A DNA stretch of 10,052 bases from CAUZEO01 sp963578625. Lineage in GTDB: Bacteria > Verrucomicrobiota > Kiritimatiellia > SLOV01. This document shows, one piece after another, positions 1 through 5,051 of the stretch. The translations under genes were made by a program, and so were the position numbers. The stretch's first letter is position 1. Each line of letters begins with the position of its first letter. The notes under the pieces were generated by a model. The model saw nothing but the letters and a program-made list of their open reading frames with translations, was not told the DNA's origin and did not search any database. Where the stretch lies: positions 1 through 10,052 of the forward strand of contig CAUZEO010000193.1 in NCBI GenBank assembly GCA_963578625.1. The letters are read 5' to 3'.

Positions 1-106
1 CGCGGGGGCCAGGTGTGTTTGTGATTGCTGCCCTGGGATCCTTGTACCACTCATGATGAAAGTAATCGTGACACCACTCCCACACGTTCCCGGCCGCCTT
101 TTCGAG
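1..106 (-). pseudogene. Fragment of an FGE-sulfatase (SUMF1-type) domain, running off the window
   Basis: Reading the minus strand from about 106 down to 1 gives LEKAAGNVWEWCHDYFHHEW followed by YKDP and TNTPGP. GNVWEWCxD followed by an NxPGP-like run is the hallmark of the C-terminal core of the formylglycine-generating enzyme / sulfatase-modifying factor fold, used both by true FGE and by many PVC-type proteins of other function. A complete domain carries well over 100 residues before this motif, with a TMGS start and an LPTEAEWEYA segment. None of that is upstream here: the preceding DNA encodes an unrelated protein in another frame. The piece therefore looks like a 5'-truncated remnant joined to foreign sequence near 106-155. 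Its C-terminal part lies outside the window, so whether it still ends properly is unknown. The motif is seen directly; truncation is inferred. Confidence 0.7.
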
Positions 107-854
107 GTCGACTGTACGATGCCACTGCCGGCTGTTCCTTATCGAGGCAACGTCCCGGGCCGTGACCGGGGTCAAGGGACACGACCTTGTCCAACAGAGC
201 CACGGCAGCCTCTTCGCTGACCGCTCTCACCCTGTACAGCTTTTTGCCTCTGGTCAGCATCCCCACGGCCCGATGATCGTCGCTGCCAAGATGAATCACG
301 TGACCACCCAGGGTTGTCTCCGTGATTCGCAGTTCTTCCTTTTCCCACCACTCCAGGGCCTCCTGCAACGATTCGGCCACCTCTTCGGTGAAGGCGAAGC
401 TACGCTTCCACAAAGTGGCCAACGGAATACCCGCGTCATAGATCCCCACGCCGAGCTCCGATTTCCAAGTTTCGATGACGGTCTCAGCACTGAGATCACC
501 CGTCAATCTCAGCAAAGCGTGGGAAGAGGATCGAGGAGGAACCTTGCCTTGCAGCAACATGTCTGTGATCGCCTTGGCCTGTGCCACGTATGCCAAAGCC
601 CGTTCCTCATCCTCCTCCTGAATGAGGCGGACCGCCTCCGCTTTCCTGATATCGATATCCAGAGATCTCAACGCCAGATGGGCGTCGTCCTGCATCCTGG
701 CCTTCGTTTTGATCTGAGCTGCCGCATCACTCAGCGCCTCGAGCGATTCCTCCAGCAGATCGGCATAGTGCTCTATCTCAAATCTATCTTCACCGATTTG
801 CTCGCCGGTGGCGTCCGTGACGGTTACGCTGAGAACGTAGCTTCCCGCCGGCAT
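51..854 (-). CDS. Unidentified protein with Ig-like N-terminal strand and helical body, probably a gene remnant
   Basis: I do not recognise this protein. The frame is open further up, to a TGA at 903-905, and the residues before the first ATG still look coding (TVWTTSGMPAGSYVLSVTVT). That run resembles the last strands of a beta-sandwich ('xG.PAGxYxxxVxVxD'), as found in secreted proteins. Residues about 25-100 are charged and helical, with many Glu, Ala and Leu. A Trp-rich helix with EALEWWEKEE follows. No Shine-Dalgarno precedes the ATG at 854, so this Met is probably internal and the true N-terminus has been lost. The last 35 or so residues are Arg/Gly-rich and look out of frame. Near 155 the coding signal seems to move into the frame of the FGE fragment (DVASIRNSRQW), which suggests a frameshift or a junction of two genes. 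It may be annotated as an ordinary 267-residue protein, but degeneration is more likely. Confidence 0.5.
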   Translation of the reverse strand: MPAGSYVLSVTVTDATGEQIGEDRFEIEHYADLLEESLEALSDAAAQIKTKARMQDDAHLALRSLDIDIRKAEAVRLIQEEDEERALAYVAQAKAITDMLLQGKVPPRSSSHALLRLTGDLSAETVIETWKSELGVGIYDAGIPLATLWKRSFAFTEEVAESLQEALEWWEKEELRITETTLGGHVIHLGSDDHRAVGMLTRGKKLYRVRAVSEEAAVALLDKVVSLDPGHGPGRCLDKEQPAVASYSRPRKGGRERVGVVSRLLSS

Positions 855-905
855 GCCGCTCGTGGTCCAAACCGTGGCGACCTTCGCAACGAGAAATCTC
901 AGTCA

Positions 906-1127
906 TTTGGCACTGTCGGATCTATTCCCTGAATCCTACTTCGCTCATCGACGGAGAGTCTTGTCTCGACGTTGCTCGACACAGGCCGCTTCGCTCCGAA
1001 GCTGAACACTTGTTTGAGAAACCTTGTCCCGAACCTCACTCGATTCGACAAGGTTCGAGACAAGGGTGGGTTGCTCACTCCTGAAAACCGGAGCAATGCT
1101 CCAAGGCTCCACCGAATACTGTTCCCC
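906..1127. other. Non-coding stretch rich in inverted repeats
   Basis: I see no convincing gene here; the short open frames in this part have Ser/Arg-rich, non-protein-like compositions. The stretch holds a family of CTTGTC / GACAAG elements (described separately) and a small hairpin, GGAGC-AAT-GCTCC, at 1090-1102. Read on the minus strand that hairpin is followed by GGTTTTC and lies just after the stop at 1128, so it could be a weak terminator for the remnant upstream. The stem is only five pairs plus two wobbles, so I give it little weight. Confidence 0.4.
1022..1065. repeat. 15-bp inverted repeat with a competing upstream arm
   Basis: CCTTGTCCCGAACCT (1022-1036) is the reverse complement of AGGTTCGAGACAAGG (1051-1065) except for one position, with a 14-nt loop. 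The mismatch is C-A in a plus-strand RNA but G-U in a minus-strand RNA, so the stem would be unbroken only in a minus transcript. A second left arm, CTTGTCTCGA at 960-969, pairs perfectly with 1055-1064 and would compete for the same right arm. GACAAGG also occurs twice 12 nt apart, at 1047-1053 and 1059-1065. There is no T-tract next to it, so it is not a plain terminator. Confidence 0.6.
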
Positions 1128-1325
1128 TCACGCCGCGAAGTCGGGGTCGTACGCGCAAGCCATCACCGGTTCAGCCGGGAACGGATCGTCGAGGTACGGC
1201 TCGACGATCCGCTCGCCGTCGTCGGACGGCGGGGTACTCGGCGGGTCGCTAGACAGACAGGCTAACAGGCCCTGTTCCGGCCAGAAGTCCAGATTATCGC
1301 TTGTATTGGTTTTGCCGCTTCCACA
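1128..1325 (-). pseudogene. Acidic C-terminal coding remnant without a start codon
   Basis: The minus strand is open from the TAA at 1326-1328 to a TGA at 1128-1130, giving about 65 codons. The product contains NLDFWPEQGLL, then DPPSTPPSDDGERIVEPYLD and EPVMACAYDPDF before the stop. Proline and aspartate dominate, and the wording is protein-like, as in the tail of a larger enzyme or transposase. I cannot name the family. There is no ATG in a suitable place and no ribosome binding site, so this would be a 3' fragment. It overlaps the end of the small ORF at 1262-1492 in another frame, and at most one of them can be real there. Two strong hairpins lie inside it. It could also be non-coding DNA that happens to be open. 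Confidence 0.3.
1182..1231. repeat. Two adjacent hairpins, 12 bp and 7 bp
   Basis: CGGATCGTCGAG (1182-1193) and CTCGACGATCCG (1200-1211) form a perfect 12-bp stem around a 6-nt loop. Immediately after it, CGCCGTC (1214-1220) and GACGGCG (1225-1231) form a 7-bp stem with a 4-nt GTCG loop. Together they make a compact double stem-loop of 50 bp, unlike the rest of the window. They fall inside the acidic coding remnant, so codon usage may contribute, but a perfect 12-bp stem is rare by chance in 10 kb. A REP-like element or the end of an IS200/IS605-type element is possible; no transposase is visible. Confidence 0.5.
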
Positions 1326-1492
1326 TTAGCCGTGGAGGAAGCGATTGCTGCAAATAGCTGCTTGATCGTGATGGACCCGAGCAACTCCCTTAACGTCAAC
1401 TTCTCTGAAATTATTTTTTCTTCATCGCTCGTATTTTGCTGACTCTGCTCCTGACCACGAAAGAAGAAAGTCAATGCAAACAGCAAGAACAT
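1262..1492 (-). CDS. Possible small protein of 76 residues downstream of the basic protein
   Basis: The ATG at 1492 lies three bases after the stop of the basic protein upstream (TAGCTGATG), so translation could be coupled. The product begins with a short hydrophobic run (MFLLFALTFFFRG), too short for an ordinary membrane span but possibly a poor signal sequence. It continues with a polar QEQSQQ segment and a helical segment, LTLRELLGSITIKQLFAAIA (residues 32-51). No family is recognised and there is no good ribosome binding site. The last part overlaps the acidic remnant in another frame. It could be real, a decayed gene, or a chance ORF; I lean slightly against a functional gene. Confidence 0.3.
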   Translation of the reverse strand: MFLLFALTFFFRGQEQSQQNTSDEEKIISEKLTLRELLGSITIKQLFAAIASSTANVEAAKPIQAIIWTSGRNRAC

Positions 1493-1495
1493 CAG

Positions 1496-1927
1496 CTACG
1501 ACGCCAGCTTCTTCAAGTTCCCAAGCTCTTTCTCCGCTGTAGCAATCCTTGCAGATATCTCTCCATCTATCGTCCTCCTGAGAGCAATGAGTTGATCGCT
1601 GGACATGCCCTGGAGATTCTTCGTTCCAGCAACTCGCTGTCGCGGTCTTCCTGCTTTCGAGGCAGTCTTCTTAGCCTTCTTTTTTGCGCCCGTCTTCTTA
1701 GAATTCGCCTTTGATTTTCTTGCCGCTTGTCGCTTTTTCTTCTCGGCGGGTGTCGCCCAGTAGATACCCTTCGATCCATCTGCAAACGTGATCAGAACTT
1801 TATCAGTTGTAACTTGCCCAGCTTTTCCCCCTGGTTTAACCAGTTTGAGCGCGTCTTTAGGGTTTTTACGATTCCGACCTTTGGGACCAGTTGATGTCGC
1901 TGAAGGACTCTTGGTTTTCGTAGGCAT
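1496..1927 (-). CDS. Lys/Ala-rich basic protein with C-terminal coiled coil, possible nucleoid-associated protein
   Basis: This is the only intact-looking gene in the left part. It has a strong Shine-Dalgarno, AAGGAG at 1934-1939, six bases before the ATG. The 143 residues fall into four parts. Residues 1-40 are polar and basic, probably disordered. Residues 42-58 (KVLITFADGSKGIYW from 43) look like a small beta hairpin. Residues 63-98 are an almost pure Lys/Ala/Arg tract ending in AGRPRQR, which resembles an AT-hook core (GRP). Residues 105-143 form an amphipathic helix, SSDQLIALRRTIDGEISARI, close in style to the N-terminal dimerisation helix of H-NS-like proteins. Histone-H1-like tracts of this kind bind DNA or RNA without strong sequence preference. 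DNA binding and dimerisation are inferred from composition; no catalytic motif is present. It is transcribed alone or with the doubtful small ORF behind it. Confidence 0.75.
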   Translation of the reverse strand: MPTKTKSPSATSTGPKGRNRKNPKDALKLVKPGGKAGQVTTDKVLITFADGSKGIYWATPAEKKKRQAARKSKANSKKTGAKKKAKKTASKAGRPRQRVAGTKNLQGMSSDQLIALRRTIDGEISARIATAEKELGNLKKLAS

Positions 1928-2135
1928 TCTGTTCTCCTTATGTTAATCGAATACGCCCTTTCATCCGAAATGGATGGCGGGTGTATTGCCTCAGTGGAAT
2001 GGTACGTAGATCAACGTCGGAAAGAATGCAAGAATAATGTCGTGCGAGTTAACACAGTTCCCATACGAATAGGCACATGGCGTTTGAGCTAGACAGTCTA
2101 GCAAAAAGCGGAGATCGCTTCTGCCGTGATAACAA
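1928..2135. other. Intergenic upstream region of the basic protein
   Basis: I see no gene here. It must hold the promoter of the minus-strand basic-protein gene, but no box pair stands out: the best candidate is TTGCAT with a poor TACGTA 17 bases later. It contains the perfect palindrome listed separately and the strong ribosome binding site next to 1927. Confidence 0.4.
2088..2102. promoter_or_regulatory. Perfect 15-bp palindrome, candidate operator
   Basis: GCTAGAC-A-GTCTAGC is a perfect palindrome with 7-bp arms around one central base. It lies about 160 bp upstream of the basic-protein gene and about 35 bp after the stop of the fragment ending at 2136. On the plus strand it is followed by AAAAA, and on the minus strand it is preceded by TTTTT, so it does not read as an intrinsic terminator in either direction. 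A dimeric repressor site is the simplest alternative. I see no clear -35/-10 pair beside it. Confidence 0.3.
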
Positions 2136-2270
2136 CTATTTCGGGTAGAATGTCAGTTCACCATCTTCGTATGTGAACTTCAATTCTGAAAGCCCGTTGT
2201 TCAACACCGGGATCAGGGTCGATCTTGCCCAATGTGTGCCGGCCTTCGCATAGATGAGGAAAGAAGCGAC
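2136..2270 (-). pseudogene. Headless C-terminal fragment of an unidentified protein
   Basis: The minus strand is open from a TAA at 2271-2273 to the TAG at 2136-2138 and encodes 44 residues with a strongly protein-like sequence: FLIYAKAGTHWARSTLIPVL, then NNGLSELKFTYEDGELTFYP and a final Lys. The alternation of hydrophobic and charged residues near the end suggests two beta strands closing a domain. No ATG, GTG or TTG start suits the frame and no ribosome binding site precedes it. The upstream DNA (2274-2330) is closed in this frame. I read it as the 3' end of a gene whose 5' part has been lost. The family is not recognised, and a chance open frame cannot be excluded. Confidence 0.35.
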
Positions 2271-2273
2271 TTA

Positions 2274-2483
2274 AATCCCAGGAGCCTCAAGGTCAAGGGG
2301 TTACAAACGAACCCAATCGCCCTGTTCCGGCATGGAGTCTCATTTCTCTTTAAATCGAAAAGGACCGCCTAAAAAAACATCCGGGCGTGCCAATAGAGAG
2401 AACAGGACACCGGAACGTCGGGCACGCGCCAGGGCCATTTTGATGCTGAAACGGTCAACGGAAGCGGGTAGTTGGACAGAGGG
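2274..2483. other. Region with no recognisable gene
   Basis: A 63-codon Arg-rich frame begins at 2332 on the plus strand (MESHFSLNRKG...), without a good ribosome binding site and without protein-like character; I do not call it a gene. No RNA gene, repeat or terminator is evident. The segment leads into the candidate promoter and leader of the flagellin-like remnant. Confidence 0.35.
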
Positions 2484-2511
2484 TAAAGTAAACGGACATG
2501 ACCGGCGAGAA
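2484..2511 (+). promoter_or_regulatory. Possible sigma-28-type promoter for the flagellin-like remnant
   Basis: TAAAGTAA (2484-2491) and GGCGAGAA (2504-2511) are separated by 12 bases. Each matches six of eight positions of the flagellar sigma-28 consensus (TAAAGTTT / GCCGATAA), whose usual spacing is 11 or so. A transcript starting just after it would have a leader of about 85 nt before the ATG at 2603. The match is imperfect and I looked for it because of the downstream gene, so this is only a candidate. Confidence 0.25.
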
Positions 2512-2568
2512 AATCGATTTTAAGAACAGGGCGAATAAGACAAGTCAGAGACCCCAATAACCAAGACG

Positions 2569-2598
2569 ACAAGGAGGTCGCTTAACTAACAAGGAAGT
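2569..2598 (+). promoter_or_regulatory. Tandem CsrA-like binding sites in the flagellin-like leader
   Basis: ACAAGGAGGT (2569-2578) and ACAAGGAAGT (2589-2598) are two nearly identical decamers 20 nt apart. Each matches nine of ten positions of the CsrA/RsmA core ACARGGAUGU. The second overlaps the ribosome binding site, AAGGAAG, five bases before the ATG at 2603. The arrangement, one site upstream and one over the Shine-Dalgarno, is the known layout in the Bacillus hag leader, where CsrA represses flagellin translation. The sites are seen; CsrA binding is inferred. The first could simply be a second Shine-Dalgarno. Confidence 0.45.
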
Positions 2599-2602
2599 TA
2601 TC

Positions 2603-2881
2603 ATGAGCGTTGGAGCTATCAACAACCCTAAAGCACTCAGTGTGTATACCAGCTACGCTGCGAGTTCACAGAAACTGAGCACATCCATAACACGTCTCGC
2701 GAAGCGTCGTCGTCGACGGTGCGGTAGTCGGTATCAGTGGGCGCATGCGCAGCCAGGCTCGCAGGACCTCGATTGGCCCGGAACAATGTCGAATTCCTGC
2801 ACTGGCGGCGCACTCACAGGCAACCGTCAGATCCATAACCAAAGAAATCCCACTACACTCCGGATACCCCGCGCAGGGTAA
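2603..2881 (+). pseudogene. Flagellin N-terminal remnant, frameshifted
   Basis: The first 33 codons read MSVGAINNPKALSVYTSYAA, then SSQKLSTSITRLA. This fits the conserved flagellin N-terminus (NNxxALxxxxxLxxxxxxLSxSIxRLSSG), the part that forms the D0/D1 coiled coil of the filament. After 2701 the frame turns into an Arg run, but the +1 frame then reads VDGAVVGISGRMRSQAR at about 2718-2768. That matches the next flagellin block (DDAAGLAISERMRSQIR). So about six codons and the frame have been lost between the two. Further on the similarity fades, with a possible GLD-ARN trace in the third frame. The whole ends against the convergent ATPase gene, so the D1-D3 domains and the C-terminus are missing. 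A good ribosome binding site survives. The open frame to 2881 would make a 92-residue product of no sensible function. Other flagellin-fold proteins such as FlgL share this start. Confidence 0.6.
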
Positions 2882-3863
2882 GCGACTCCGCGAAGTGACA
2901 GGCTGCGAAATGACCTTCCTCCACCTTGCGAAGCGGCGGCGTTTCCGTTTTGCAGCGGTCCCGGCAATACTTGCAGCGCGGATGAAACGCGCATCCGGAC
3001 GGTAGATTGGATGGGTCTGCGACTTCCCCTTCCAGCAGGATTCGCCCGGTTTTCCCATCGTTCACAACCGGCTTCGGCGCCACCGCCAGAAGCGCCTCGG
3101 TGTAAGGGTGGCTCGGATGATGGAATAACCGCGACGTCTCCGCCGTCTCCACGATACGCCCCGCATACATGACCGCCACCCGGTTGCCGATATTCTCCAC
3201 CACGGAAAGATCATGGGCGATAAACAAGTACGTCAGACCGAACTGCTGCTGTAGATCTTTGAGAAGATTTACGATCTGGGCCTGAACGGAAACGTCCAAT
3301 GCCGACACCGGCTCATCGCAGATGACAAGCTTCGGATTCAGCACCAGCGCCCGCGCAATCCCGATGCGTTGACGCTGCCCGCCGCTAAACGCATGGGGGT
3401 ACCGCCGCAGGAGCGCGATGTTCAATCCCATCGCCTCCGTAACCTCTTTCACCCGATCCTCGATATCCCTTCGGCTTCCGAAACTTTGGGCCTTGAGAGG
3501 CTCGGCGATGATATCCAGCACCGTCATGCGCGGATTCAACGATGCGAACGGGTCCTGCAGGATGACTTGCAGATTTTTCCGAAAGGTGCGAAGCTCTTCT
3601 CCCTGCAACCCTCCAAGGTCGATCTCCTCGCCGTCGAGACAAAATGTCATCTCGCCCGCCGTACGCTCTGTAAGACGCAGGATCAACCGGCCGGTCGTTG
3701 TCTTTCCGCAGCCGCTCTCCCCCACGAGTCCAAGGGTTTCGCCCTCGCGAATTTCCAGGTCGACATCATCCACCGCCCGAACCTGGCCCACGACACGGCG
3801 CATCAGACCTTTCCGGATTGGAAAAGTTTTGCTAAGGCCTTTGACTTGGAGGAGAGGCGACAT
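2853..3863 (-). CDS. DppF/OppF-type ATPase of a peptide/oligosaccharide ABC importer
   Basis: This protein hydrolyses ATP on the cytoplasmic side to drive uptake, paired with the DppD-type subunit upstream. All nucleotide-binding elements are intact. Walker A is GESGCGKT (residues 48-55), the Q-loop Gln is 103 (ILQDPFASLNP), the signature is FSGGQRQR (159-166), and Walker B is LVICDEP (179-185), followed by SALD and the switch His 217. The C-terminal oligopeptide-transporter extension begins after about 255 and has Cys 291, 297, 300, 304 and 322 in the GCAFHPRC context. The length, 336 residues, is typical. Unlike the other genes of the operon it does not overlap its neighbour: 180 bp of AT-rich spacer precede the ATG, and no Shine-Dalgarno is visible there. 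Its 3' end meets the flagellin remnant head-on. Family assignment is firm; the substrate is not determined by this subunit. Confidence 0.95.
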   Translation of the reverse strand: MSPLLQVKGLSKTFPIRKGLMRRVVGQVRAVDDVDLEIREGETLGLVGESGCGKTTTGRLILRLTERTAGEMTFCLDGEEIDLGGLQGEELRTFRKNLQVILQDPFASLNPRMTVLDIIAEPLKAQSFGSRRDIEDRVKEVTEAMGLNIALLRRYPHAFSGGQRQRIGIARALVLNPKLVICDEPVSALDVSVQAQIVNLLKDLQQQFGLTYLFIAHDLSVVENIGNRVAVMYAGRIVETAETSRLFHHPSHPYTEALLAVAPKPVVNDGKTGRILLEGEVADPSNLPSGCAFHPRCKYCRDRCKTETPPLRKVEEGHFAACHFAESLTLRGVSGV

Positions 3864-4043
3864 GTGGGCAGAGTATTTGATGTTTAGTGTTTAGTTTTTT
3901 GACAGTCCAGATTTAAAGCTTCTGTACCGAAAATGTCGAATATCGGAGGTGATGATTTTCTTCTCTTGGACATTCGAAATTGAGAATTCGATATTCTCTC
4001 TCATTGATTGAAAACTCTGGCTCAGCCAGTGGCCCCCTGAATC
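3864..4043. repeat. AT-rich spacer inside the ABC operon, repeat-like
   Basis: The spacer between the two ATPase genes is clearly richer in A and T than the genes around it and encodes nothing plausible. On the minus strand it starts with a hairpin around CTGGCTGAGCCAG (centred near 4023). A second small hairpin follows, GAGAAT-TCGAT-ATTCTC at 3982-3998, then recurring TTCGAA / AATATCG words and the tandem CTAAACACTAAACA just before the next gene. Such spacers look like the dispersed intergenic repeats of PVC-type genomes. The remaining genes of the operon are joined without any gap, so an insertion is likely. A promoter for the last gene may lie here, but I see no convincing one. Confidence 0.45.
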
Positions 4044-5051
4044 CTAACCCCGTCCATACAGATGACACGCTACGCTCCTCCCCTCTTCTTCCTCCTTCAA
4101 CTCCGGCGGCTCTCCGATGTCGCAGACGCCTTTGATCCGGTCCGGGCAGCGGGGGTGGAATGGACAACCCCCCGGCACGGAAAATGGGTCGGGGACAGAG
4201 CCTTGGATCGATTCCAGGCGCCCCTGTTGTCCACTCCCGAGAACGGGGATCGATTTGAGCAGTCCGCGGGTATAAGGATGCAAAGGCGACTCGAAAAGTG
4301 TCCGCGCAGGAGCTTGCTCTACAATCCGGCCCAGGTACATCACCGCTACGTCATCGGCGGTTTCGGCGATGACCGCCAAGTCGTGGGTAATCATCAGCAC
4401 GGCCATGCCCTGGTCCCTTTTCAGCCGGTCGATCAGCTCCAGAATTTGCGCCTGAATGGTTACGTCCAGCGCGGTGGTCGGTTCGTCCGCGATCAAGAGT
4501 CGCGGCCGGCACGACAGCGCTTTTGCAATCATGCACCGTTGACGAAGCCCGCCGGATAACTCGTGCGGATACGCGTCGATGCGCTGTGCCGGGTTGGGCA
4601 CACCCACCAGCCCGAGGAGGTCGATCGCCATACCGCGCGCTTCTTTCCTGGACGCGTTCTGATGCAGTCGGATGTTTTCACAGATCTGGTTCCCGACCGA
4701 ATGAACCGGAGAAAAAGAAGTCATGGGTTCCTGGAAGACCATGGCGATATCGGCGCCACGAATGCGACGGATCATTTCACCCTGGGGATCGAGGGTGGTC
4801 AAGTCGATCGGCTCGTCTCCGTCTTCGTCGCGCGGCTGAAGCAAAACATTGCCCCGGACGATCCGGCCCCGCGCCGGCAGAATGCGCAAGATGGCCCGGG
4901 CAGTAACACTCTTTCCGCACCCGCTCTCCCCCACAAGGCCCAGGGTGCGGTTCGAAGCGATGTCCAGGCTGACACCGTTGACGGCGCGCACGATGCCTTC
5001 CTTCAAATCGAACCGGACTTCGAGGTTTTTGATTTCAACCAGATTTTTCAT
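4044..5051 (-). CDS. DppD/OppD-type ATPase of the ABC importer
   Basis: This is the first ATPase subunit of the importer and would form a heterodimer with the DppF-type protein under the two permeases. Walker A is GESGCGKS (residues 41-48), the Q-loop Gln is 107 (MVFQEPMTSFSP), the signature is LSGGLRQR (165-172), Walker B is LLIADEP (185-191), and the switch His is 223 (MITHDL). An acidic insert, PRDEDGDEPIDL, sits at 73-84. The C-terminal extension has GCPFHPRC and four Cys at 296, 302, 310 and 329. The spacing resembles that of Dpp-type ATPases reported to hold an iron-sulfur cluster, so a cluster is possible but unproven. The ATG shares one base with the stop of the upstream permease (TGATG), implying coupled translation. 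The length, 335 residues, is normal. Confidence 0.95.
   Translation of the reverse strand: MKNLVEIKNLEVRFDLKEGIVRAVNGVSLDIASNRTLGLVGESGCGKSVTARAILRILPARGRIVRGNVLLQPRDEDGDEPIDLTTLDPQGEMIRRIRGADIAMVFQEPMTSFSPVHSVGNQICENIRLHQNASRKEARGMAIDLLGLVGVPNPAQRIDAYPHELSGGLRQRCMIAKALSCRPRLLIADEPTTALDVTIQAQILELIDRLKRDQGMAVLMITHDLAVIAETADDVAVMYLGRIVEQAPARTLFESPLHPYTRGLLKSIPVLGSGQQGRLESIQGSVPDPFSVPGGCPFHPRCPDRIKGVCDIGEPPELKEEEEGRSVACHLYGRG

Noticed and set aside
130..180. The SLDPGHGPGR run as an N-acetylmuramoyl-alanine amidase motif (DPGHGG)
   Set aside because: The surrounding residues do not fit the amidase fold; none of the following Glu/His motifs is present.
162..932. Long plus-strand open frame of 256 codons
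   Set aside because: It lies opposite the minus-strand protein in its complementary frame, with His/Arg/Gln-rich composition expected of a shadow.
1269..2331. The 13-mer GCCCTGTTCCGGC occurs at 1269-1281 and 2319-2331
   Set aside because: A single 13-base match is expected about once by chance in a window of this size, and the flanks do not match.
2332..2523. 63-codon Arg-rich plus-strand ORF
   Set aside because: No ribosome binding site, biased composition typical of a chance frame, and it overlaps the likely promoter region.
3899..3927. TTGACA at 3899-3904 on the plus strand as a promoter -35 box
   Set aside because: No acceptable -10 box follows at 16-18 bases, and no plus-strand gene lies downstream.
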